DNA of 64,000 nucleotides from contig NC_015703.1 of NCBI RefSeq assembly GCF_000218895.1, positions 2,555,001 to 2,619,000 of the forward strand, in the 5' to 3' direction. Below, piece by piece: positions 9,062 to 17,595 of the stretch. The notes under the pieces were generated by a model, which searched no databases, had not been told where the DNA came from, and worked only from the letters and a program-made list of their open reading frames with translations. Every line of letters starts with the position of its first letter. Position 1 is the stretch's first letter. This DNA is from Runella slithyformis DSM 19594 (GTDB lineage Bacteria; Bacteroidota; Bacteroidia; Cytophagales; Spirosomataceae). The position numbers and the translations under genes were made by a program.

Positions 9062-9730
9062 TTAGGTTTCCAAATACCGCAGTAATAAATCCAAACGGTG
9101 ACGATCGGGGTTTTCGAGAGGCTCGTTGGCATATACATTTTCAACGGTATAGCCAAAGCGCTCAAATGTGGCTACCACCGCCGATACTTCCGTGCGGTTG
9201 AGTTTGAGGGTCAATGTAGCCTGATCGACGGCACCGTATTCGGCCCCTGAAAAATAGCTGCTGATTATTTTTGTGTTATTGGATTCGACCAAACGGCTGA
9301 TATCCGTCATGGAGTAGTCGCGGTTTGACATTTTAAGGACCACTACTGCCCCCGCTTCCTGTGAACCTAAAAGACCGGCAAATTTGGCCAGCATATCCGT
9401 GACCACAATAGTGCCCGCATACAGATTCTCTTCATCCAATACCGGAACGCTGTCCAGCCGGTATTGATTGGCAATACCCATAACTTCAAAAATGTGTTGA
9501 AATAAACCGGCGTGGACGGGATTAGGAGGTAAATTAAGTTCAGAAAGCAGCTTTTCATCGTCCGGAAAACTCAACAGTATGTCTTCACTTAAAAGCCCTT
9601 TATATACTTCATCTTCTACTAATGCCAATTGCCGAATGCCGTATTCATCCATTAGGTCAACCGCTTGCCCGACCGAGTCATACGGTCGTAAAATGGGGGT
9701 CGCGGGGTTAATAAGTTCTTCGGCCAGCAT
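9062..9730 (-). CDS. CBS-domain protein with C-terminal ACT-like region
   Basis: 222 residues from ATG at 9730; an in-frame TTG two codons earlier is less likely. Residues 1-60 (LINPATPILRPYDSVGQAVD, then YGIRQLALVE and YKGLLSEDIL) and about 75-120 (YRLDSVPVLDEENLYAGTIV) form a CBS pair that would bind an adenine nucleotide. The C-terminal part (about 130-222) has a beta-alpha-beta pattern similar to ACT domains. Family members next to nadK are conserved across Bacteroidota, but their role is unknown; nucleotide sensing linked to NADP supply is a guess from neighbourhood. Confidence 0.85.
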   Translation of the reverse strand: MLAEELINPATPILRPYDSVGQAVDLMDEYGIRQLALVEDEVYKGLLSEDILLSFPDDEKLLSELNLPPNPVHAGLFQHIFEVMGIANQYRLDSVPVLDEENLYAGTIVVTDMLAKFAGLLGSQEAGAVVVLKMSNRDYSMTDISRLVESNNTKIISSYFSGAEYGAVDQATLTLKLNRTEVSAVVATFERFGYTVENVYANEPLENPDRHRLDLLLRYLET

Positions 9731-9780
9731 GATCAATGTGTGATTTTTTCTGAAAACTTAGAAAAGTTATTTAAAGTTTC

Positions 9781-9788
9781 CAAAATTA
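9781..9788 (-). promoter_or_regulatory. Bacteroidota -7 element, CBS-nadK run
   Basis: On the minus strand this reads TAATTTTG, an exact TAnnTTTG match 50 bp before the CBS gene start. No TTG is found at the expected -33 spacing, so support is partial. Confidence 0.35.
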
Positions 9789-9900
9789 TTGCGAGATTTT
9801 ATTGGAACTTCTTTAAGAAGTGAACAAAAAAAAGTCCGGTTTCATTTTTTTCGGCCATAATAAACACTTAGGGTTTTCCGCCCGTTCCGGATCGGTAAGG

Positions 9901-11133
9901 TCACATTCTGACAACGACAAACTCCACCCGACGATTTCGGCGGCGTTCGCTTTCGGAAGTGCCCTTGGTTACGGGACGCGTAGGGCCGAATCCTTTGGCT
10001 TCAATTCTGGAGGCTTCGATGCCCTTGCTGACCAGATATTTTTTAACGGCATTGGCACGGTTCTGCGACAACTCTATGTTTTTGTCAAAATCACCCAAAT
10101 TATCCGTATGCCCTTCTACCCGGATCTCCATGCTTGGATTTTCGCGCATAAGCTGCGTGAGTCGGTCCATTTCGGCAAAGGAAGAAGTCAACAGATCAAA
10201 CTTAGAAATATCAAAATAGATATTATTGAGTGTGATCGCCTCACCCACCGCGACCGGATTGAGTACGATTTCATTCACTATTTCCTGCCCTCCTTTTGCC
10301 TGCGTCAGATCAAACGCACCGCTGCTCGGGAAATAACCTTTGGCAGAGGCTACGTACGCATATTTATTTCCGGCATCCAGCGCAAGTTTGAACTTCCCGG
10401 AAGATGCCGACAGCGCTATGGAATCCAAACCATTTTCGCCGCCGGGGGCCATATAACTGATTCGAGCGGGAACGGGCTGCTTGGTTTTGGCATTGATGAT
10501 CGTACCGCGAACCGTCACCAATTGGGTCGTTGCTTCTTTTACAGGCTCCGGTGCCCGGGGAATGTCCTGCGGTTTTTCGGCTACGATGGGCGGCTCCTGC
10601 TTTTGGACTTCGGGAGTCGGTTGTTTTTTGGGTAATGGACGTTTCGGATTTCGAATATGGACACTGAAAAAATTCCAATACCGTTTTGAATCATGATCTC
10701 TTCCTTCAAACATATCAAACACTTCGATGCCCGGGTCCAGTCGTTCGAAATAAACGGAAAATTTCACAAAATCACCCGGAACAATTTTACGTGTTTGGGG
10801 GGCTACCGGAATGCCTTCCGCTTTGACAAATCTGAATTTACGCCCCGCATTTCCGGGTTCGTACAGCCGGCAGTTGGGGTCAATTTCAATGGTTTCCGTC
10901 CCCAAGTTTCTTCCGCCCCGCAGAATATCCTCCAAGGTGCGCGGTTGAGATGTGCTCCCAAAATCAAGGGAAAAATAAAGAATCGTGTAGTCGTTGGTTA
11001 ACTCTACTTTCGTGATATTTACGTAGCGTTGAGACTGTTGCTCCACATAAGGACTCAGTGTTGTGAGCTTCTGCGCAATTGTTTCAAAAGAAAGCAATAG
11101 AAAGAAGGCTGATAAGAAATGTAATCGTTTCAT
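9901..11133 (-). CDS. OmpA family outer-membrane protein
   Basis: 410 residues from the ATG that opens the signal peptide (MKRLHFLSAFFLLLSFETIA); an upstream in-frame start would add a basic, non-signal leader. Residues about 25-190 are an uncharacterised beta-rich domain. A proline/glutamate-rich linker follows (about 175-210), then a CarboxypepD_reg-like beta sandwich (VRGTIINAKTKQPVPARISY) and the OmpA peptidoglycan-binding domain (about 300-410: LNNIYFDISKFDL, VEGHTDNLG, LSQNRANAVKKYL, RRRNRRVEFVV). The OmpA domain tethers the outer membrane to murein. It stands alone between the CBS and recombinase genes. Confidence 0.88.
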   Translation of the reverse strand: MKRLHFLSAFFLLLSFETIAQKLTTLSPYVEQQSQRYVNITKVELTNDYTILYFSLDFGSTSQPRTLEDILRGGRNLGTETIEIDPNCRLYEPGNAGRKFRFVKAEGIPVAPQTRKIVPGDFVKFSVYFERLDPGIEVFDMFEGRDHDSKRYWNFFSVHIRNPKRPLPKKQPTPEVQKQEPPIVAEKPQDIPRAPEPVKEATTQLVTVRGTIINAKTKQPVPARISYMAPGGENGLDSIALSASSGKFKLALDAGNKYAYVASAKGYFPSSGAFDLTQAKGGQEIVNEIVLNPVAVGEAITLNNIYFDISKFDLLTSSFAEMDRLTQLMRENPSMEIRVEGHTDNLGDFDKNIELSQNRANAVKKYLVSKGIEASRIEAKGFGPTRPVTKGTSESERRRNRRVEFVVVRM

Positions 11134-11305
11134 GGTCAGAGGAGATAATCTTTTGGATAATCTTGCCCGAAATAACGCCGTCAACGGGCGATTAGTGCGA
11201 TATAACTGTTAAAATTAGTTAATATTTCGCCTTTTGTCGGTGCTTTTTGACCAATTAACTGAAATTTATCTGAATGTGACAAATGAACGTACAGGCGTTT
11301 TTCCG

Positions 11306-12181
11306 TTAGGCTTTGGGATGCGACTGCTTGAAAATCTTCTTTAATTTTTCGATGGAATTGTGCGTATATACCTGCGTGGCGGCCAGGCTGCTGTGGCCCA
11401 ACAGGTCTTTGATGGAGTTGAGATCGGCTCCATTGTTGAGCAAATGCGTGGCAAAAGTATGACGCAGTACGTGCGGACTGCGTTTTTGCAGGGAAGTGAC
11501 TGCGGAAAGGTATTTTTTTACGATCCGTTGAATCAAAACGGGATAAGCAGGCTCCCCTTTATTGGTTAAAATAAGAATATTTGCTCCCGGAAAATGTTCA
11601 TTTTTAAGGATTTGGTACTTTTTTATCAGGTCCGCCAAACTTTTATAAATGGGGATGACCCGCTGTTTATTCCGTTTGCCCAACACTTTCAGCGTGAGGT
11701 CATAGTAATTGATGTCGGGGTCTTTCAGTTCCAGCAATTCGGCCAACCGCATTCCGGTTCCGTAAAGAAGTTCCAGGATCAGTCGGTCGCGGACTCCTTC
11801 AAAATCGGCCCCGAATTCCATGTCATTAAAAAGGACCAAAAGGCTTTTTTCTTCCACAAATTGCGGAAGAGGTTTATCGGTTTTCAGGGCGGATACCCGT
11901 TGGGTTGGATTAATGGAGATTACCTTGCAACGCAATAAATACCCGTAAAAAGACCGCAGCGTGGCCAGTTTTCGGTTCACGCTGCGGTGGTGTAATTCTG
12001 CCTCCACCAAACTGACCGCCCAGCCGCGTATCATGCGAAAATCGGCTTGAGGAAGTGCTGTGAGATTATAGGTTTTTTCCAAAAACTCGGAAAATTGCTC
12101 CAAATCTTTTTTATACGCCGTCAGTGTATGGTCACTGAGGCGTTTTTCGACCCTAAGATGTTGGAGAAATTGCTCAAGCAT
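11306..12181 (-). CDS. Tyrosine recombinase, XerC/XerD type
   Basis: 291 residues from ATG at 12181 (MLEQFLQHLRVEKRLSDHTL); a GTG five codons earlier is possible. The N-terminal SAM-like core-binding domain (1-85) precedes the catalytic domain with the full active set R145 (GTGMRLAEL), K169 (VLGKR), H237 and R240 (SPHVLRHTFATHLL), H263 (LLGHSS) and nucleophile Y272 (VYTH). Length and motif spacing match chromosomal Xer recombinases that resolve dimers at dif rather than phage or transposon integrases, and nothing mobile lies nearby. Whether it is the XerC or XerD partner cannot be told from one gene. Confidence 0.88.
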   Translation of the reverse strand: MLEQFLQHLRVEKRLSDHTLTAYKKDLEQFSEFLEKTYNLTALPQADFRMIRGWAVSLVEAELHHRSVNRKLATLRSFYGYLLRCKVISINPTQRVSALKTDKPLPQFVEEKSLLVLFNDMEFGADFEGVRDRLILELLYGTGMRLAELLELKDPDINYYDLTLKVLGKRNKQRVIPIYKSLADLIKKYQILKNEHFPGANILILTNKGEPAYPVLIQRIVKKYLSAVTSLQKRSPHVLRHTFATHLLNNGADLNSIKDLLGHSSLAATQVYTHNSIEKLKKIFKQSHPKA

Positions 12182-12299
12182 AGTTTGGTTATTCACGTAA
12201 TGCTGCTGATTTTATCAGGCAATGACAAGAACAAATTCGTACTTCGTCATTCCAAATTCTTCATTCCAGACAGCGGCGATGGCCCGCTCGTCATTCGCA

Positions 12300-12989
12300 T
12301 TAAAGCGTTCTGATGCGTACATTTTTGTACCAGGATTCGTCGCCGTGGTCCTGAAGGGCTATTTTCCCTTTTGCGCGCGGGGTGGCGTACGTCCACTTTG
12401 TAAATTTGCTTTTCGCCAATTGTGCTTTCCATTCGGCACCGCCGTACTCGTATTCTACGACTTTCACGCCGTTGAGCCAATGCTCAATGTGATTGCCTTT
12501 GACCACGATTTTTCCTTTGTTCCACTCACCGGCGGGCTTGCTTACAAATTTGTTGGGAGCCTGCATGTCGTAGTTGGCACCTGTCTTCTGCTTATCGTTG
12601 ATGGTTACCATTTTTCCATTGTCATTAAACGGGGGGTATCCCTCGTCGTCTATCACTTGATATTCCGGCCCTGAATAGTACGGCGGATGCGCGGGGTCTT
12701 CGATCACCTTATACATCACTCCGCTGTTTCCTTTGGGTTTTACCTTAAATTCAAACTCCAGCTCAAAACTTTCAAATTCTTCATCGGTCACCAGATCGCC
12801 CGATTTTCCGTGCGTCATCAATGAGCCACCCATCACCATCCATCCGCTGACGCCGGTTTTGCCATAGCTGTGCCATCCGGCGGTGGACTTGCCGTCAAAC
12901 AGATTTTTCCAGGGGCCGGGTTTGGAGGCGTAAGAAAAAGTACAGGCACCCAGTAAAAGGGCAGCCATTAAAATGGGAAGACGTTTCAT
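12300..12989 (-). CDS. DUF1080 lipoprotein (3-keto-glycoside hydrolase family)
   Basis: 229 residues from the ATG that starts a lipoprotein signal (MKRLPILMAALLLGACTF, lipobox LGAC). A single DUF1080 domain fills the rest: WKNLFDGKSTAGWHSYGK, the ELEFEFKVKPKGNSGVMYK strand pair, YYSGPEYQVIDDEG and a final DHGDESWYKNVRIRTL. Members hydrolyse 3-keto-glycosides or simply bind sugars; lipid anchoring would place it in the periplasm or on the surface. It lies 56 bp downstream of a secreted GH130 gene on the same strand, so the two probably process one glycan. This is the third DUF1080 domain in the window. Confidence 0.88.
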   Translation of the reverse strand: MKRLPILMAALLLGACTFSYASKPGPWKNLFDGKSTAGWHSYGKTGVSGWMVMGGSLMTHGKSGDLVTDEEFESFELEFEFKVKPKGNSGVMYKVIEDPAHPPYYSGPEYQVIDDEGYPPFNDNGKMVTINDKQKTGANYDMQAPNKFVSKPAGEWNKGKIVVKGNHIEHWLNGVKVVEYEYGGAEWKAQLAKSKFTKWTYATPRAKGKIALQDHGDESWYKNVRIRTL

Positions 12990-13045
12990 CTGCAATTGAT
13001 TGATTTTAGTTTTAACGAAAAAGGGTGCCCCCCGTTTTAATTTAC

Positions 13046-14161
13046 TCATTTTTGGCGGGCTACCGCTACGGCAATCTTCGAATCGGCCGTACCGTAGTAC
13101 AAAAACCATTTGCCTTTGTAAGACGCCAGCCCTTCCACAAAACATACCTGATTGATTTGCCCCGTGGTTTCAAAAGGCCGATCGGGTTTGATGAAGTAAT
13201 TTTCAGACCGGTCTTTTAACTGTCCGGGGTTTTCGGCGTCAAACAAAAACTGTCCGGCAGCATAGGTTCCTTCAGCCAGGGTAGGGTCGCCCGTTTGGGT
13301 GTAATTCATGCCGTTGTAGATCAGGACGATGCCGTCTTTGGTCAAAAAAGCCGGAGGGCCTGATTCCAGCAACCGTGAATCATGTTTTCCGGGGCGGGTA
13401 GCCGCTACGGCAATGCAATTGACATCCGACACATTTTGGGGCTTGAAAGCCGGATCTTTTGCTTTGGTGGATGGGTACCAGTTGACAAGATCGTCGGAAG
13501 TAGCGATATAGAGCTGTGCCTGATCGCCCCAGTACATCCAATATTTCCCGTTGATTTTGGCGGCAATAAATTTGTCTCCTGCTTTTTTGCACACAATGGC
13601 CCCTGATTTTGACCAAAAGTCACGATTGCCTTTGATAAAATTATGAAAGGCTAACCCGTGTTTTTGCCACTTCACCAAATCCCGCGAACTCGCCACGCAG
13701 AGGCGGGCCAGGTTGCCGTCGTAGGAGGTGTAAGTCATGATATACCGACCGTCTTCGGTTTCGACGATACGAGGATCTTCGCAGCCGCCTTCCCACTCGT
13801 ATTTTTTCATGAAGTCATTGTCAGGATAAAACACGGGTTCGGGCATTCGTTTAAAATGAATACCATCGTTGCTGAGGGCCAGCCCCAAACGGGAGGTGCC
13901 GGCGTATTTGCCCACTTTATCTTCGGCCCGGTAAATCATATATATTTTGCCCTTACGTACCACAACCGCAGGGTTAAAGACATCTTTCTCTTCCCAACGG
14001 ACGGTTTTCCCCCGTACAGGGCAGGCAAAGGTGGTAGTGGATTTTGCTTCCAGGATCGGGTTGGCGGCATCTGCTTTTCGGAAAGGTCCCACTAGCCACG
14101 ATTGTTGCTTTTGGGCAAAAACGAGCGGTGAAAAAAGCAGGAGGAAGAGTACGTTTTTCAT
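13046..14161 (-). CDS. Secreted GH130-like glycosidase/phosphorylase
   Basis: 371 residues with a signal peptide (MKNVLFLLLFSPLVFAQ). The five-bladed propeller features of the GH130/GH43-like group are visible: FNPAVVVRKGKIYMIYRA, LGLALSNDGIHFKR, the acid-bearing EGGCEDPRIVETEDGRYIMT, LARLCVASSRDLVKWQKHG and ATSDDLVNWYPS. GH130 enzymes are beta-mannoside phosphorylases or, when secreted, hydrolases; the export signal favours a hydrolase acting on extracellular mannose-linked glycan (inference). It is followed by the DUF1080 lipoprotein on the same strand. A GH125 alpha-mannosidase later in the window fits a mannoside theme. Confidence 0.8.
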   Translation of the reverse strand: MKNVLFLLLFSPLVFAQKQQSWLVGPFRKADAANPILEAKSTTTFACPVRGKTVRWEEKDVFNPAVVVRKGKIYMIYRAEDKVGKYAGTSRLGLALSNDGIHFKRMPEPVFYPDNDFMKKYEWEGGCEDPRIVETEDGRYIMTYTSYDGNLARLCVASSRDLVKWQKHGLAFHNFIKGNRDFWSKSGAIVCKKAGDKFIAAKINGKYWMYWGDQAQLYIATSDDLVNWYPSTKAKDPAFKPQNVSDVNCIAVAATRPGKHDSRLLESGPPAFLTKDGIVLIYNGMNYTQTGDPTLAEGTYAAGQFLFDAENPGQLKDRSENYFIKPDRPFETTGQINQVCFVEGLASYKGKWFLYYGTADSKIAVAVARQK

Positions 14162-14191
14162 AGACTGGAAAAGGTTGGAATACGAAAAAAC

Positions 14192-14230
14192 AAAGGGTTA
14201 AAAGCATTGAAAACAATCTTTTAACCCTTT
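14192..14230 (-). terminator. Terminator after the ROK kinase gene
   Basis: Perfect 13-bp arms 14192-14204 and 14218-14230 (AAAGGGTTAAAAG and its complement) around a 13-nt loop, followed on the minus strand by a T-rich run. It lies about 90 bp past the ROK stop and 31 bp before the GH130 start, separating the two transcripts. Confidence 0.65.
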
Positions 14231-14320
14231 AAAAGTTTAATAACAAACTGCCATTAATTGTACCGAAAGTGTATGATTATCGGATGGTTAATTAGCGTAT
14301 AGTCGTTTGTGAAGTCTATA

Positions 14321-15229
14321 TTAATCAAAACACAAAGAGGCAGCTCCCAGCAGGCCGGCGTCGTTGCCCAGCGTGGCACGCTTGATCTCAAGGTCTTTTA
14401 AATAATACGGGGTCAGCCAATATGAAAGCTGTTTGTTAACGGCAGGGATGATGTAATCAAACGAAGCGGCCAATCCACCCCCGATAAGAATCAGTTTAAT
14501 GTCCAGAATCCGTACCATAGACACGAGTCCATCGCCCAGCATTTCACCTACGGAGGTCCATACCTGAAGGGCCAGTTCGTCGCCTTCGGCGGCGGCGGCT
14601 ACGAGCCCGGTGGTAGAAATGGTACCGTCTTCGGGCAATTTAGTTTCTCCGGTGTAGGTACGGCGCATATCATTGGCCAAGTCGAGCAGCTCTTTTTTGC
14701 CGATGTTGCGTTCCAGTACCTTTCCGTTGCGAGAAGGAATATGCCCCGGCTCCATGGCATTGCCGTCGCCTCCCACAAATACCTTACGATTAATGATCGC
14801 CGCCCCGCCTACGCCGGTACCGAGGGTAATGAATATGTAATTCTCGTTAATTTTTTCTTCGGCAAAATAAAACTCACCTAATGCTGCCGCATTGGCATCA
14901 TTTTCCAGAAAGAACTGTACACCTGAAAATCGTTTGGAAAGGTATTCAACCAACGGAACATTGTCAATTTCGGGAATAGCGGTAATTTCCAGAGGAACGG
15001 TCCGATTTCTATTGATCATTCCGGGTAAACCAATTCCTATTTTTTTGACGCTTGGATATTCGTGCAACTGAATCGCAATGGCATCGCCAAGTCGTTCTTC
15101 AAAGTGTCCCGACTTGCGCCAACTGTCGGTATCGTGACTGTAAAAATTAGAAATTCGTCCCGTTTCTGTGTCCACGACACCCATTTTGACGTTGGTTCCG
15201 CCCACGTCAATACCCAAATAGTGTTCCAT
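14321..15229 (-). CDS. ROK family sugar kinase lacking the usual cysteine zinc motif
   Basis: 302 residues. The ATP-binding opening YLGIDVGGTNVKMGVVD, the IGIGLPGMINR segment, LENDANAAALGEFYFAEE (sugar-site Asn-Asp) and LGTGVGGAAIINRKVFVGG are intact, so a functional sugar kinase, probably glucokinase-like, is expected in the cytoplasm. In most ROK proteins the conserved Glu-x-Gly-His is followed by a CxCGxxGCxE zinc cluster; here EPGHIPSRNGKVLERNIGKK follows with no cysteine at all. The His remains. Loss of zinc is known in some ROK branches, but how this loop is stabilised is unclear. It is on the same strand as an SDR gene 85 bp upstream. Confidence 0.85.
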   Translation of the reverse strand: MEHYLGIDVGGTNVKMGVVDTETGRISNFYSHDTDSWRKSGHFEERLGDAIAIQLHEYPSVKKIGIGLPGMINRNRTVPLEITAIPEIDNVPLVEYLSKRFSGVQFFLENDANAAALGEFYFAEEKINENYIFITLGTGVGGAAIINRKVFVGGDGNAMEPGHIPSRNGKVLERNIGKKELLDLANDMRRTYTGETKLPEDGTISTTGLVAAAAEGDELALQVWTSVGEMLGDGLVSMVRILDIKLILIGGGLAASFDYIIPAVNKQLSYWLTPYYLKDLEIKRATLGNDAGLLGAASLCFD

Positions 15230-15314
15230 TTGAAATTATAAATCGTTATCAGTTAGTGGTTAATAGTACAAGGTTAAGTGCAAAGTAGCGATTTAACACG
15301 CAAAAATCCTAAAC

Positions 15315-16025
15315 TTAAACAATATCTCCCAACTGCGGACGTATCAAAATTTCTTCCACCACCGCTCCGGGTGAAAGATGATAAGCAGACCAAATCGCTT
15401 CGGCAATATCTTCCGCCTTTATAAATCGTTCGGGCGGCAATTCTACTCCTTCCCAACTGGAGGTAAGCGTTGCCCCGGGCAAAATAGCCGTGACGCGGAT
15501 GCCTTTGGTTTTGAGCTCTTCCCGCAATACTTTCGTAAAGCCGTAAAGAGCAAATTTTGAGATACAATACGCGCCGCCATTAGGGTAAGCCATGATACTT
15601 GCCGTTGAGCAAAGGGTGAAAATATGGCCTTTTTTTCGTTCGATCATCCCGCCAACCAGACCCGAGGCCAGATAGTACGCGCTGTACAGGTTGGTTTCCA
15701 TCATTTGTTCCAACGTGCCCGGCGAGGCTTCGTGGATTTGCCCCTGTATGAAGATCCCGGCGTTGTTGACAATGATTTCAACCGGACGGCCAAGCGATTG
15801 GATGAAACCTATAAAATCTTCCACCTCTTCTTTTACGGCCATATCCGTGGCTTTTACAAAAAGTTTTGCATTGGGATATTTCGCCTGAAGCGTGTGTTGT
15901 AACGCTGCTAAATCGGATGCCGTACGGGCGCAGGTGACTACATCAAAACCGCCGGCCATAAATCGCTCCACCGCAGCCCGCCCAATTCCTTTGGTACCGC
16001 TGCTGATAATCACAAGAGGGTTCAT
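15315..16025 (-). CDS. Short-chain dehydrogenase/reductase
   Basis: 236 residues, classical SDR size. The cofactor loop reads SSGTKGIGRAA, the NNAG motif is present (IIVNNAGIF), as are the catalytic Ser (TLCSTASIMAY) and the YCISK Tyr-x-x-x-Lys pair. The first residue of the usual TGxxxGIG is replaced by Ser. An acidic or basic NADP-specificity residue follows strand 2 (VTCARTASDL), where the Arg favours NADP. Substrate cannot be inferred. It is divergent from plsY with about 130 bp between the starts. Confidence 0.85.
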   Translation of the reverse strand: MNPLVIISSGTKGIGRAAVERFMAGGFDVVTCARTASDLAALQHTLQAKYPNAKLFVKATDMAVKEEVEDFIGFIQSLGRPVEIIVNNAGIFIQGQIHEASPGTLEQMMETNLYSAYYLASGLVGGMIERKKGHIFTLCSTASIMAYPNGGAYCISKFALYGFTKVLREELKTKGIRVTAILPGATLTSSWEGVELPPERFIKAEDIAEAIWSAYHLSPGAVVEEILIRPQLGDIV

Positions 16026-16071
16026 CTTAAAAAAATATTATTTTCGTTAAGCAAAGGTCAAGATAAAGTTT

Positions 16072-16079
16072 TACTTTTG
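16072..16079 (+). promoter_or_regulatory. Candidate -7 element upstream of plsY
   Basis: TACTTTTG fits TAnnTTTG and sits 78 bp before the plsY start. No -33 TTG at proper spacing, so this is weak support. Confidence 0.3.
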
Positions 16080-16156
16080 TTGGCTTTTTTGAAAGAAAAA
16101 GCTATTTTTAGGTCAATTATGTTTTTTTTTAACCTTAAAAAACTTACACTTCTTCA

Positions 16157-16798
16157 ATGAATAGTTGGCACATTTGGTCTGCCATTATCACTGCTTACCT
16201 GTTGGGATCCATCCCCTCGGCCATTTGGTACGGGGAAGCGTATTTTGGAATTGATGTTCGGAAATTTGGGAGTGGAAATGCGGGGGCGACGAATACATTC
16301 AGGGTATTGGGCAAGCGTGCAGGAACCATCGTATTACTGATCGATGTCCTCAAAGGGTGGACGGCCACCAAGTTGGCAAGTATTCTGTTCTTTCTGGAGG
16401 TCATTGAGCCGGCTCAGGTTCCTACGGCCAAGTTGATCTTAGGTTTTTCGGCCGTTTTGGGTCATTTATATCCCATTTTTGTTCGTTTTAAGGGAGGGAA
16501 AGGTGTAGCCACTTCTTTGGGTATGATCCTGGCCATTGATCCCTTGGTCGCGTCGGTCTGTATTGTCATATTTGTGCTTGTATTGTTGGTATCTCACTAT
16601 GTATCATTGAGTTCGATCATTGCCGCTTTTGCTTTTCCGATGATATTGGTCTTGGGGGTTTTCGGCAAGTCCAGCACCTTATTGATCGTTTTTGGATTTC
16701 TGCTGTTTGCGGTAGTGGTGATCACGCATCAAAAGAACATCGTTCGTCTGCTCAACGGCAGCGAAAGCAGAGTGAATCTCTGGCGGCGTCGCAAATAA
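16157..16798 (+). CDS. plsY: Acyl-phosphate:glycerol-3-phosphate acyltransferase PlsY
   Basis: 213 residues with about five membrane helices. The three PlsY motifs are clear: GSIPSA (17-22), GSGNAGATN (38-46) and KGGKGVATSLG (112-122). The enzyme transfers an acyl group from acyl-phosphate to glycerol-3-phosphate at the inner membrane, the first step of phospholipid synthesis. The C-terminal THQKNIVRLLNGSE is also typical. It begins a plus-strand run with the rhomboid protease 125 bp downstream. Confidence 0.95.
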   Translation: MNSWHIWSAIITAYLLGSIPSAIWYGEAYFGIDVRKFGSGNAGATNTFRVLGKRAGTIVLLIDVLKGWTATKLASILFFLEVIEPAQVPTAKLILGFSAVLGHLYPIFVRFKGGKGVATSLGMILAIDPLVASVCIVIFVLVLLVSHYVSLSSIIAAFAFPMILVLGVFGKSSTLLIVFGFLLFAVVVITHQKNIVRLLNGSESRVNLWRRRK

Positions 16799-16853
16799 TT
16801 TTTTTCGCCTTTTTCCCCGCCCTTCGTTGATAGCAGTTTGAAAGATTATACGT

Positions 16854-16861
16854 TATGTTTG
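16854..16861 (+). promoter_or_regulatory. Candidate -7 element upstream of the rhomboid gene
   Basis: TATGTTTG fits TAnnTTTG, 62 bp before the start codon. TTG triplets lie at 13 and 24 nt spacing, neither ideal for -33. Confidence 0.3.
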
Positions 16862-16923
16862 TGTTTGAATACGGATTTGTGTTCAGATCAGCAACCATAC
16901 ACTTTTGAACTGCAAGCTAAACG

Positions 16924-17550
16924 ATGTCTATTTCCCTCACGCTCATTCTTATCCTCATTACTGCCGGCATCAGCTGGTACGGCTTCCAAAACCCTTCGCT
17001 TATTGATAAATGGGTCATGAACCCCGCCCGCGTGTCTTCCCGCCATGAGTATTATCGCTTTATTACGTCGGGTTTTATCCATGCGGACTTCGGGCACCTG
17101 ATCTTCAATATGTTCAGTTTGTATTTTTTCGGCGAAGCCATGGAAATGTTTTTAGGCGGTATCTTCGGACCGACCGGTACGTTTTACTACCTGGCCCTGT
17201 ACCTGCTGGGCATTGTCGTATCGGATATCCCTACGTTTCTCAAACACCGCAAAAGCAGCAGCTACAACTCATTGGGCGCTTCGGGCGGGGTGTCGGCCCT
17301 GTTGTTTGCCTTTATTTTGTTGGCCCCGCTGCAAAAAGTCTGTCTGTATTTTGCGATCTGCATCCCGGGCTTTTTGTTCGGTGCCCTGTATATGTTCTAC
17401 TCGTTTTACGAATCGCGTAAGATGGGCGGCCGAATTAACCACGATGCCCACCTGTACGGAGCCATTTTCGGAATTCTGTTTATGGCGTTATTGTTTCCGG
17501 CTTCCGTGCCTAACTTTTTTGAACAGATAAGCACCTGGCGTTTATTTTAA
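16924..17550 (+). CDS. Rhomboid family intramembrane serine protease
   Basis: 208 residues, six predicted helices. The HxxxN oxyanion motif is H58-N62 (FGHLIFNMFSL), the nucleophile is S120 in LGASGGVSAL and the catalytic His is H176 in DAHLYGAIFG, so the Ser-His dyad is complete and an active protease is expected in the inner membrane. Substrates are unknown. The start is the ATG at 16924, giving a first helix directly (MSISLTLILILITAG). The M28 peptidase gene follows 45 bp downstream. Confidence 0.9.
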   Translation: MSISLTLILILITAGISWYGFQNPSLIDKWVMNPARVSSRHEYYRFITSGFIHADFGHLIFNMFSLYFFGEAMEMFLGGIFGPTGTFYYLALYLLGIVVSDIPTFLKHRKSSSYNSLGASGGVSALLFAFILLAPLQKVCLYFAICIPGFLFGALYMFYSFYESRKMGGRINHDAHLYGAIFGILFMALLFPASVPNFFEQISTWRLF

Positions 17551-17595
17551 ACCATGCGCAGTATTCAACACATCAAGCATTCACTTACTTTCATC

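Noticed and set aside
11306-12181. The tyrosine recombinase as integrase of a mobile element
   Set aside because: No att-like direct repeats, tRNA or phage genes around it and its size and motifs are those of chromosomal Xer proteins.
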